Below, piece by piece: positions 1 to 6,989 of a DNA stretch of 33,618 nucleotides. The stretch comes from Desulfuromonadales bacterium (GTDB taxonomy: Bacteria > Desulfobacterota > Desulfuromonadia > Desulfuromonadales > JAHYIW01): the NCBI GenBank assembly GCA_029210745.1, contig JARGFI010000029.1, forward strand, positions 1-33,618. Reading direction: 5' to 3'. The first letter of the stretch is position 1. Every line of letters starts with the position of its first letter. The position numbers and the translations under genes were made by a program. The notes beneath the pieces are model-generated. The model saw only the letters and a program-made list of their open reading frames with translations, ran no database searches and was not told the origin of the DNA.

Positions 1-12
1 GCTTGACCATAA
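1..12 (+). rRNA. 3' end of 23S rRNA (partial)
   Basis: The window opens with gcttgaccat. The string cttgacc is the strand that pairs with the ggtcaag at the 5' end of bacterial 23S rRNA to close the molecule, so these are probably the last bases of a 23S gene cut by the window edge. The 5S gene about 130 bp further on supports this. The exact 3' end cannot be fixed from so few bases. Confidence 0.6.
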
Positions 13-31
13 AAAGTTTTTTTGTGAGGAA

Positions 32-53
32 GGGGCGAGGTTCGCCTCGCCCC
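32..53 (+). other. Perfect hairpin in the 23S-5S spacer
   Basis: A 9-bp perfect GC-rich stem (ggggcgagg / cctcgcccc) closes a ttcg tetraloop. No T-run follows, so it does not look like an intrinsic terminator. Its place between 23S and 5S suggests a pre-rRNA folding or processing element. That role is inferred from position only. Confidence 0.5.
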
Positions 54-138
54 GCCCTCCGTTAAGTTTATTCGCATCAACCGCAGAGCAACATCGTATC
101 GGTAATAGTCTTAGGCAATTGAGAACCCGTTATAAGGT

Positions 139-256
139 TTTCGGTGGCTATAGCGTAGGGGTCACACCTGTTCCCATCTCGAACACAGAAGTTAAGCCCT
201 ACCGCGCCAATGATACTGCATGGGAGACTGTGTGGGAAAGTAGGTCGCCGCCGAAA
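139..256 (+). rRNA. rrf: 5S ribosomal RNA
   Basis: This is a 118-nt 5S rRNA. The 5' strand tttcggtggc pairs with the 3' strand gccgccgaaa to make helix I. The internal landmarks are typical of bacterial 5S: the ggtcacacctgttcccat block, the gaacacagaagttaagc loop B/helix III block, and the gggagactg and gtgggaaagtaggtc segments. It sits directly after the 23S end and before a strong terminator, so it is the last gene of an rrn operon. Ends are set from the helix I pairing and may be off by 1-2 nt. Confidence 0.95.
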
Positions 257-266
257 TTATTCAGAA

Positions 267-308
267 AGCCCCCCAACTCACTCCGAGTCGGGGGGCTCTT
301 CTTTTTTG
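267..308 (+). terminator. Rho-independent terminator of the rrn operon
   Basis: A stem of agcccccc with ggggggct, extended by actc/gagt, is followed by a pyrimidine/T-rich run (ttcttttttgt). It lies 11 nt after 5S and faces the convergent ntrX-like gene, whose stop is at 343. Confidence 0.92.
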
Positions 309-342
309 TACTCCCGCCACAACTACCGCGCAGCGTAGCGCG

Positions 343-1713
343 CTACTTCTTCAGTTCAATCCGGTAAGTCTTGATCTTGCGGTGCAGGTTGGAACGTTCC
401 AGACCAATTTTTTCTGCTGTTCGTGAGATGTTCCAGTCATTTTCCTCCAGTTTTTTCATCAGGTAAGCTTTTTCAAAGTAATCCTTTGCGTCTTTAAATG
501 TCAGTTCCGGAATCAGCGACAGCGCAGCATTTGGCAGCTCGTTTGTCGAATGTCCTATGCCAAGAGGGCTTGGCAGGTGCTCCGGCATAATTTCATCACC
601 GGGGGTCATGATGACCAGTCGTTCGATCATGTTTTTTAATTCACGCACATTCCCTGGCCAATTGTAAACAGTCAAGGCGTTGATCACTTCAGGGTGCAGC
701 GTCTTGATCCGTCGACTTTCCTTGCTGCAAAAATATTCGATAAAATGTTTTGCGAGAGCGGGGATGTCGTCCTTGCGTTTGCGCAGCGGGGGAACCGTCA
801 CCGGAACAACGTTGAGGCGATAATAAAGATCCTCGCGAAACGATCCATTATTGATTGCCTCGACCAGATCTTTATTGGTCGCAGCGATCACGCGAACATC
901 AACTTCTATCGTCCGGGTTCCGCCGACACGTTCGAATTTTCTTTCCTGTAAAATACGTAATACCTTGGCCTGCGTTTTCAGACTCATGTCGGCGATTTCA
1001 TCGAGGAACAACGTCCCTTCGTGCGCCAGATCGAACTTTCCTTTGCGCATGGCAGTCGCTCCGGTGAACGCCCCTTTTTCATGACCGAAAAGTTCAGATT
1101 CAATGAGTTCTTCGGGAATCGCTGCGCAATTAACCTCCACAAAAGGTTTTTGAGCACGGCTTGATTGGGCGTGTATCGATCGTGCGACCAGCTCCTTGCC
1201 AGTGCCGTTCTCCCCGGTAATCAAGACCCAGCCTGAAGAAGGAGCGAGAAGTGCCAATTGTTCTTTGAGTTGAATGATTGATTGACTCGAACCAATCATC
1301 TCATTTTCACGGGCAATTTTTTCTTTTAAATTGCGATTTTCTGAAACCAGTTTGCCTATTTGTAATGCGTTGCGGATGCTGAGCAACACTTTTTCCAGTG
1401 ACAGGGGCTTTTCAATAAAGTCATAGGCGCCATATTTTGTTGCCTTCACGGCGGTTTCGATCGTGCCGTGCCCACTCATCATAATTACCATCTGCTCCGG
1501 TCGATCTTCCTTGATCTTGCGGAGCGTCTCAATCCCGTCAATCCCCGGCATCCAGATGTCGAGCAGCACAAGATCAGGGCTCTCTTCCTTGACTCGTTCC
1601 AGGCCTTCCTCGCCATTTTGAGCTACGCTGGTTCGAAACCCCTCATCGCTCAATATACCGATAAGACTCTCGCGGATCGTTTCTTCATCGTCGATAATCA
1701 GGATGGTGCGCAT
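343..1713 (-). CDS. ntrX: Sigma-54-dependent response regulator, NtrX type
   Basis: This 456-residue NtrC-family activator has three domains. The receiver domain (about 1-120) has acidic pocket D8/D9, phospho-acceptor D52, S80 and K102. The AAA+ domain (about 140-375) has Walker A GENGTGKE at 167-174, the sigma-54-contacting GAFTGA loop at 214-219 and Walker B TLFLDE near 234. A Fis-type HTH lies at about 427-450 (NISRTAEKIGLERSNLHRKI). The ATG is preceded by AAGGA at good spacing and lies 17 bp after the kinase gene, so the two are co-transcribed. As a bacterial enhancer-binding protein it should activate RpoN promoters once phosphorylated. The NtrX label rests on pairing with an NtrY-like kinase; the targets are unknown. 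One candidate target, a sigma-54 site, lies about 3.5 kb away before lpxC. Confidence 0.9.
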   Translation of the reverse strand: MRTILIIDDEETIRESLIGILSDEGFRTSVAQNGEEGLERVKEESPDLVLLDIWMPGIDGIETLRKIKEDRPEQMVIMMSGHGTIETAVKATKYGAYDFIEKPLSLEKVLLSIRNALQIGKLVSENRNLKEKIARENEMIGSSQSIIQLKEQLALLAPSSGWVLITGENGTGKELVARSIHAQSSRAQKPFVEVNCAAIPEELIESELFGHEKGAFTGATAMRKGKFDLAHEGTLFLDEIADMSLKTQAKVLRILQERKFERVGGTRTIEVDVRVIAATNKDLVEAINNGSFREDLYYRLNVVPVTVPPLRKRKDDIPALAKHFIEYFCSKESRRIKTLHPEVINALTVYNWPGNVRELKNMIERLVIMTPGDEIMPEHLPSPLGIGHSTNELPNAALSLIPELTFKDAKDYFEKAYLMKKLEENDWNISRTAEKIGLERSNLHRKIKTYRIELKK

Positions 1714-1730
1714 GAATCGTTCCTTGCCGC

Positions 1731-3980
1731 TTATGCGGGGGTGTGACTGCCAAAAACCGGCAGCTCAACCACAAAGAGTGTCCCCTGTGGGTCGTTGTCC
1801 TTGACTCTGATGTAGCCGTTATGATCAGAAATAATCGTCGAAACGATCGCCAGGCCCAGACCTGTCCCGGACTTCTTGGTCGTATAGTAAGGCTCAAAAA
1901 GGCGTAATTTGTCGTTGGCTGCGATGCCGCAGCCGTTGTCCGCCACGGTGAAAGAAATGATCTTCAGTGAAGGGTCAAAATGAGAGGCCAATGAAATCCG
2001 CCCATCTTCACCAGCTGCATCAACCGCATTGTCAAGCAGGTTGATCAGGACGCGTTTGATCTGCTCGCGGTCAAGACGGCACAGCGGCAGACGTTTGTCC
2101 GGGGTGAATGTGAAGCTGAGGTCTTTGTGTCCTTCCTGATACAACACAAGCGATTCGGCGATGATTTCATTCAGATCGTTCGGGGTTGGGTTGCTGGCGG
2201 GCATACGTGCAAAACTGGAAAATTCATTAACCAGATTTTTCAGCTCTTCGACCTGCTGAACAATCATGCGGGTACACTCGTCAAACACCGTATCATCAAC
2301 ACTGAAACGCTCCAGGTAACGCCGCCGCAAGCGTTGGGCTGATAGCTGGATGGGGGTTAGGGGGTTTTTGATTTCGTGTGCAATCCGGCGGGCAACCTCA
2401 CGCCACGCAGCCATTCGTTGCGCCTTGAGCAGCTGGGTCAAATCGTCGAATACAATGACACTGCCGATGACGGCGTTATTTTCGTCGTGGAGAGTGGTCA
2501 AACTGACAAAAAGGGTGATCGTTGTATTGCCAACCGGAAGGTTGATTTGCCGTTGAAGGGTTTCCCTTCCGGCCCGTTGTAATTCCTGAAGCAGTTCTTT
2601 CAGCGCATGAAATTGCTCAATCGACAGTGCCGTGCGAAAGTTGTTGCCAAGAACCTGATCCGATGAAAGTTGGAGCAGTTCTGCGGCCGACTTGTTGATC
2701 GTTGTGATGGTGCCCTGATTATCGAGTGAAATGACCCCTGCGGTGACGTTACGCAGCAGGATCTCCATATAGCTCCGGCGCTGGTCCAGCTCCTGATTGG
2801 AAATTTTCAGTTCATCGTTCGCGGTCTTGATTTCCTGTTGCCCGCGCCGAAGGTCGGTCGTCATTTGATTGAAAGCATCGACCAGTGTGCCGATTTCATC
2901 ATCGCTGCGCACGTCGATCGTGACCTCAAGATCTCCGGCGGCAATGCGATTGGTGGCTGCTGCCAGTTCCTGAATCGGGACGGTGATGCCGCGGGCCAGA
3001 TGAAAGCCGAACCATGTTGCAAGGAAGATAATCACCAATGCTATGAGCAAGAGCACAATGACGTAACCTTGCTGAATTTTATTTTTTAACAGTTTTGTTT
3101 CCTTGTACTGATCATATGATTCAGCAATTTCTTTCATCTTGCTGACCAGAGAATAGGGGACATAGTAATTGACGACCACGGCACCGACCACATCATTTGG
3201 CTTCCAGTTGGAAAAAACCGGAACAATGCCCCTGATCAGATCAGCTTTACCGATCGGAGTAACGAGTGTAAAGCGCTTCCCCTGCAGGGCTGCACGCAGA
3301 TTTTCAGAGCCTGGGTCAGTAAACTCAGCCGTGGGGACATCGGGATTGGATGCGCGCGCAAGCTCTTCTAGCGCGGACGAAAAAACCTCAACGACGCCCA
3401 GGTTATATTCCTGTTGCTTGCGGTGAATCAAGTCTACCAGTCGGGGCAGGTTGTTTTCATTGAGTAGCTTTTCGTCTTTGATGAAAAGCGCTAACTGCTC
3501 AGCGTAATACAGTGCATTCGTTGCTGAATTTTTATAGTAGGTTTGGGCGACTTCGAGCGATTCCTGCAAAGAGGAATCGATTTGATCGCTAAACCAGTTT
3601 TCAATCGTGTTGTTGATGAATCCCGCTGACACAAAAAAGAGCAGCATTGTCGGCACCAGTGACAGGCCAATAAATACCAGCACCAGCTTGGTGCGCAGAT
3701 GCGAACCTGGCAAGCCCCGGCGACGTTCGAGTAACAGCTTGAAAACATTGCGAAAAACAAGAAAAAGGAAGAGGACAATCAGCAGAATGTTGATGTTGAT
3801 CAAAACCAGCATCAACACACTGCCAGATTGGGGAATTTTCTCGGTCAGATCAAAAAGGCGCGTCTCAAAGCGAGCCAGGAGCCCCACCAGGACGACGACG
3901 GAAATGATCACCAGCCATTCGCGGCGCCGCTTGCGTAATTCGGAGTGACGACGATTTTCCGTTGGTGCCGGAGACATCAT
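1731..3980 (-). CDS. ntrY: NtrY-type membrane sensor histidine kinase
   Basis: This is a 749-residue sensor kinase. Hydrophobic segments at about 23-40, 55-76 and 99-120 precede a periplasmic-type sensor region (about 125-300). A fourth transmembrane helix lies at about 304-325. HAMP (about 326-380), a coiled linker and a PAS domain (about 405-515) follow. The HisKA H-box is RRIAHEIKNPLTPIQ with phospho-acceptor H535. The ATPase domain has N-box LLDNAVDA (near 648), G1 DNGCGI (681) and G2 GTGLGLAIV (705). Three N-terminal helices, HAMP and PAS are the usual NtrY plan. It ends 17 bp before the response regulator, its likely partner. Two adjacent ATGs (3980, 3977) are possible starts and neither has a strong Shine-Dalgarno. 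The stimulus cannot be read from the sequence. Confidence 0.88.
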   Translation of the reverse strand: MMSPAPTENRRHSELRKRRREWLVIISVVVLVGLLARFETRLFDLTEKIPQSGSVLMLVLININILLIVLFLFLVFRNVFKLLLERRRGLPGSHLRTKLVLVFIGLSLVPTMLLFFVSAGFINNTIENWFSDQIDSSLQESLEVAQTYYKNSATNALYYAEQLALFIKDEKLLNENNLPRLVDLIHRKQQEYNLGVVEVFSSALEELARASNPDVPTAEFTDPGSENLRAALQGKRFTLVTPIGKADLIRGIVPVFSNWKPNDVVGAVVVNYYVPYSLVSKMKEIAESYDQYKETKLLKNKIQQGYVIVLLLIALVIIFLATWFGFHLARGITVPIQELAAATNRIAAGDLEVTIDVRSDDEIGTLVDAFNQMTTDLRRGQQEIKTANDELKISNQELDQRRSYMEILLRNVTAGVISLDNQGTITTINKSAAELLQLSSDQVLGNNFRTALSIEQFHALKELLQELQRAGRETLQRQINLPVGNTTITLFVSLTTLHDENNAVIGSVIVFDDLTQLLKAQRMAAWREVARRIAHEIKNPLTPIQLSAQRLRRRYLERFSVDDTVFDECTRMIVQQVEELKNLVNEFSSFARMPASNPTPNDLNEIIAESLVLYQEGHKDLSFTFTPDKRLPLCRLDREQIKRVLINLLDNAVDAAGEDGRISLASHFDPSLKIISFTVADNGCGIAANDKLRLFEPYYTTKKSGTGLGLAIVSTIISDHNGYIRVKDNDPQGTLFVVELPVFGSHTPA

Positions 3981-4110
3981 GATCTGGAAACACGTCCTGA
4001 GTAAAGGTTGCCAGGGGGAACTGGACTCTGTCCCTTGCGGTTTGATCCAGTTTCAACAAGATATCGCAATCGCTATAAAAAACAAAGCAATATCATATGG
4101 ATGTGGATGT

Positions 4111-4144
4111 AAAAAAACAGGCGACCATGGTCCTGGCCGCCTGT
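4111..4144 (-). terminator. Rho-independent terminator downstream of lpxC
   Basis: On the minus strand, ACAGGCG pairs with CGCCTGT, and an inner GACCATGGTC palindrome lies in the loop. A run of seven T follows immediately. It lies about 27 nt after the lpxC stop, so lpxC and ntrYX should be mostly separate transcription units and ntrY should have its own promoter in 3981-4110. Confidence 0.85.
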
Positions 4145-4170
4145 CAAAAGGTGCTTTGCTGAGCTGTGAA

Positions 4171-5097
4171 TCAAGCTTCGGAAAAAGCAGGTTCCGGGGC
4201 GAAGGCAGGCATGCCCCGCATGGCCTGTTCCAGATCAAGATCGGTAAATTCGACAAGTTTCCACGCATCAGGGGTGTCAAGAATTTTTTCCACTAACTGG
4301 TGGTTGATGTCATGTCCCCCCTTATACGATTTGACGTGACCCAGAATCGGGTAGCCGACCAGACTGAAATCGCCGATCGCGTCAAGTATCTTGTGGCGAA
4401 CAAATTCGTCATGAAAGCGCAGCCCTTCGGGGTTCATCACACGGTCCTGGTCGATAACGACGGCATTGTCAAGTGATCCGCCGAGTGCCAGTCCCTGCGA
4501 ACGCAAAAACTCGACTTCATGCAAAAAACCGAAGGTTCGGGCAGCCGCAATGTTCTTGTTAAATTCATTCGGGGTGACCTTGACCGAACGTTGCTGAAGA
4601 CCGATGCAACGATGATCAAAAGCGATATCGAAACTGACGCGAAAGAAGCGTGACGGAATAATACTGACCCGTTTCTCACCATCAATCACAAAGAGTGATT
4701 TACGTATTGCGAGGAACTTGCGGCTTCGGTTGTGTTTTTTCAGGCCGGTGTCGTTGAGCAGTTTAATAAAAGGGGCTGAACTCCCATCCAGAATCGGCAC
4801 CTCAGGCCCGTCGATGTCAATATGGAGATTGTCGATGCCGAGTGCGGTAAGTGCGGCAAGAAGATGCTCGACCGTCGAAACGGACAAACCGCTTTTGCCG
4901 ATAACAGTAGCCAGGCGCGTATCAACGACGTTGGCTGAAACAGCCTCGATACTGACACTGCGTTCCCCTTCGCTGCGATGAAAAATGATTCCGGTACCAG
5001 CATCAGCCGGGCGCAGGACAAGGTTAATCGTTCGTCCCGAGTGCAGACCGATACCGCTTAACGTTGCCTGTTTGGCGATTGTACACTGAAAAATCAT
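4171..5097 (-). CDS. lpxC: UDP-3-O-acyl-N-acetylglucosamine deacetylase
   Basis: LpxC is the zinc amidase that catalyses the committed step of lipid A synthesis in the cytoplasm. The length, 308 residues, is normal. The N-terminal signature QATLSGIGLHSG, the VEHLLAAL motif with zinc ligand H78, and HKILDAIGD with H235 and D239 are all present. GGHDINH carries the general acid H262. The ATG at 5097 follows a GGGACACC stretch that is only a fair Shine-Dalgarno, but the MIFQCTIAKQATLSG start is standard. A terminator follows at 4144-4111. The 237-bp upstream gap carries a strong sigma-54 promoter match and a palindrome, which is unusual for this gene and is treated as a finding. The presence of lpxC shows a Gram-negative, LPS-making organism. 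Confidence 0.97.
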   Translation of the reverse strand: MIFQCTIAKQATLSGIGLHSGRTINLVLRPADAGTGIIFHRSEGERSVSIEAVSANVVDTRLATVIGKSGLSVSTVEHLLAALTALGIDNLHIDIDGPEVPILDGSSAPFIKLLNDTGLKKHNRSRKFLAIRKSLFVIDGEKRVSIIPSRFFRVSFDIAFDHRCIGLQQRSVKVTPNEFNKNIAAARTFGFLHEVEFLRSQGLALGGSLDNAVVIDQDRVMNPEGLRFHDEFVRHKILDAIGDFSLVGYPILGHVKSYKGGHDINHQLVEKILDTPDAWKLVEFTDLDLEQAMRGMPAFAPEPAFSEA

Positions 5098-5169
5098 GAT
5101 AAGGTGTCCCTTTTGGGTCTGTCAAAATGTGTGTTTCGATCAACAGGGTGTATCTGTTGACAGGTTAAC

Positions 5170-5185
5170 AGCAATTACCTTGCCA
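5170..5185 (-). promoter_or_regulatory. Sigma-54 (-24/-12) promoter upstream of lpxC
   Basis: Read on the minus strand, this is TGGCAAGGTAATTGCT. It matches the RpoN consensus TGGCACGNNNNTTGCW at all fixed positions but one, with the required 10 nt between the -24 GG and the -12 GC. Transcription would begin near 5159, giving an untranslated leader of about 60 nt before the lpxC ATG. It is intergenic and correctly oriented. I found no comparably good match in the other promoter regions I scanned by eye. Confidence 0.7.
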
Positions 5186-5275
5186 TCTTTTTTGAATTTA
5201 TATGTGGCTGAAATATAAGAGCTTTTTTGAATGAAAAAAAATGAACTGGAAATGTGTTGCGGAATTGCAGCGGTT

Positions 5276-5295
5276 GTGTGTGGTGCAGCACACAC
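5276..5295. promoter_or_regulatory. 20-bp palindrome, candidate enhancer for the lpxC sigma-54 promoter
   Basis: The site gtgtgtggtgcagcacacac is a palindrome with one mismatched pair (arms GTGTGTG/CACACAC). Its centre is about 125 bp upstream of the predicted lpxC start site, a usual distance for enhancer-binding-protein sites. It is not followed by a T-run on either strand, so it is unlikely to terminate the patatin gene that stops at 5335. That NtrX binds it is inference. Confidence 0.4.
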
Positions 5296-5334
5296 TTCTG
5301 CAGCGTGCTGGTTAACTGTGTGTCGCCGCAGTTT

Positions 5335-6276
5335 TCACCTTTTGTTGAGCAGTTTACGCAGGGCCGGGAGTTCACGGTGGGCAATGTTGGTTCCCGCATT
5401 GATCGCCTCCGCAGCGCGATGAAATTCCAACAGCGTCAGGTTGCGAAGTGCGGGGCGCAGCAGCAGGTCAACATGGTTTTTAGACAGGCGCAAGGCATTA
5501 ATCTCATTTTCCATAATGACAATGCTTTGGGCAAAAATACGGAAAATATTTGGCGGCTTGCGTTCATCCTTGCGCGGCGCAGGTTGTTTCCAGATGCGCC
5601 GGAAAAGTGTTTCGATTCCATCCGCCGAGAATTGTGCAGGGAGTTTCCGTGAGACGCTGTGCTCGTCGTCTTTTGGCAAAGGGAAGATGGCTTCTTGCGG
5701 AGAACGCTTGTCGACATCAGGGATGGCACTGACGCCGATGACGATATCCGCCCCCATCGCCCGGACAATATCGACCGGAAGGGGATTGCACAGCCCGCCG
5801 TCAACCAGAAAACGGTTTCCATAGCGCACCGGTGTAAAAATTCCGGGAAAGGCAATGGCTGCCCGCAAGGCTTCCAGCAGGTCCCCCTGCTTGAGAATCA
5901 CCAATTCTCCAGACTCGACATCGGTTGCTGTCATTGCGACCGGGATATGGAGTTCGGAAAAATCACGCGCGGGGAGTAACTCGGCAATAAGTTCGGCCAC
6001 CTGATTGCCGTTGATGAACCCCGATTTTGGCAATACCAGATCGAGTAATCCGGCCAGTTTGCGCCAGTCAATATTGAGTGCGGCCTCTTTTAACTGGGCG
6101 GCAGAGACGCCGGAGGCGTAAAGCGCACCGATCACCGCACCGATGGAGGTTCCGGCAATGAAGTCTATCGGAATGCCTTCATCCTCGAAAACTTCGAGCA
6201 CGCCGATAAAAGACAGTCCACGTGCCGCGCCACTGCCGAGAGCGAGGCCTACCTTGAGTTGCGATCCGCTGGTCAT
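5335..6276 (-). CDS. Patatin-like phospholipase (RssA/YchK family)
   Basis: This 313-residue patatin-fold protein has the oxyanion-loop motif GLALGSGAARG (about 10-20), the nucleophile elbow GTSIG with S44, and DGG at 159-161 supplying the catalytic Asp. The Ser-Asp dyad is therefore complete and lipid acyl hydrolase activity is likely; the physiological lipid is unknown. No signal peptide is seen, so it is cytoplasmic or peripheral. The ATG at 6276 is preceded by AAAGGA with 8 nt spacing. It lies 118 bp after queH and upstream of lpxC on the same strand. The C-terminal ~100 residues are Arg/Lys-rich and less typical of the family core. Confidence 0.9.
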   Translation of the reverse strand: MTSGSQLKVGLALGSGAARGLSFIGVLEVFEDEGIPIDFIAGTSIGAVIGALYASGVSAAQLKEAALNIDWRKLAGLLDLVLPKSGFINGNQVAELIAELLPARDFSELHIPVAMTATDVESGELVILKQGDLLEALRAAIAFPGIFTPVRYGNRFLVDGGLCNPLPVDIVRAMGADIVIGVSAIPDVDKRSPQEAIFPLPKDDEHSVSRKLPAQFSADGIETLFRRIWKQPAPRKDERKPPNIFRIFAQSIVIMENEINALRLSKNHVDLLLRPALRNLTLLEFHRAAEAINAGTNIAHRELPALRKLLNKR

Positions 6277-6394
6277 GGGCTAAGTCCTTTAACGTCAGCC
6301 GTGTGGCGCAAGAAGCAGTGAACAGGGAAGTCAGCTGATAATTAGTGTTGCCGAGGGTGATGTGAAACGAAAAATATCCGTCCACAGCTCTGCA

Positions 6395-6934
6395 TCAGTT
6401 ACGACTGCGTGGGTAGTAGCGGTCTTTTTCCGAATAGATACAGCCGCAATATTGCTGGCGGTAAAGATTCATCTCTTTGGATGTTTTGATGCCGTCATTC
6501 CATCCTTTGCGAAAATCCTGATAAACAAATTGCAGATTAAACTTTCTGGCGAGTGCTTCGCCGATGTCTCGAATCTTGTCATGTTGCTGATAGCGTGAGT
6601 AGAGCAGGCTGGTCGAAAAAGCATCGAAGCCCTGTTCCGCCGCCAGCCGCGCAGTGGTCGTCAGTCGGGACTGATAACAATAATCGCAGCGATTATGTGG
6701 ATCATGCGCGACATTGGCGAGAAATTCTTCCAGCTGATATTCTTCCTGATAAGTGATATTGAGTTTTACCTGCTCGGCGTAGTCCTTCAGTGAGTCAAGG
6801 CGACGTTTGAATTCCTGATAGGGGTGGATGTTGTGGTTAAAAAAACAACCGCTTACATCCCAGTTATTTTCACGCAGCACTTTGACCGGATAAATCGCAC
6901 AATTCGCACAACAGATATGCAGGAGGATTCGCAT
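6395..6934 (-). CDS. queH: Epoxyqueuosine reductase QueH
   Basis: This 179-residue protein of the DUF208/QueH family is the non-B12 enzyme that reduces epoxyqueuosine to queuosine in tRNA, the last step of Q synthesis. The diagnostic cysteines are present: CCANC (C8, C9, C12), CDYCYQSR (C83, C86) and CGC (C163, C165). In the family these bind a [4Fe-4S] cluster and a further iron. The ATG is preceded by AAAGG at 6 nt. It lies 55 bp after the unrecognised 765-residue gene, so it may share the ruv transcript. A perfect TATAAT (minus strand, 6979-6974) lies in that gap but has no clear -35. Confidence 0.93.
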   Translation of the reverse strand: MRILLHICCANCAIYPVKVLRENNWDVSGCFFNHNIHPYQEFKRRLDSLKDYAEQVKLNITYQEEYQLEEFLANVAHDPHNRCDYCYQSRLTTTARLAAEQGFDAFSTSLLYSRYQQHDKIRDIGEALARKFNLQFVYQDFRKGWNDGIKTSKEMNLYRQQYCGCIYSEKDRYYPRSRN

Positions 6935-6989
6935 TAGCAGCCTTTGTTATCATAGAAGGAAACGCCAAACAACATTATATCCGATTTTC

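Noticed and set aside
4004-4030. CTGGCAACC-like sigma-54 start before ntrY.
   Set aside because: The 10-nt spacing leads to TC rather than GC and the TTGC half is missing.
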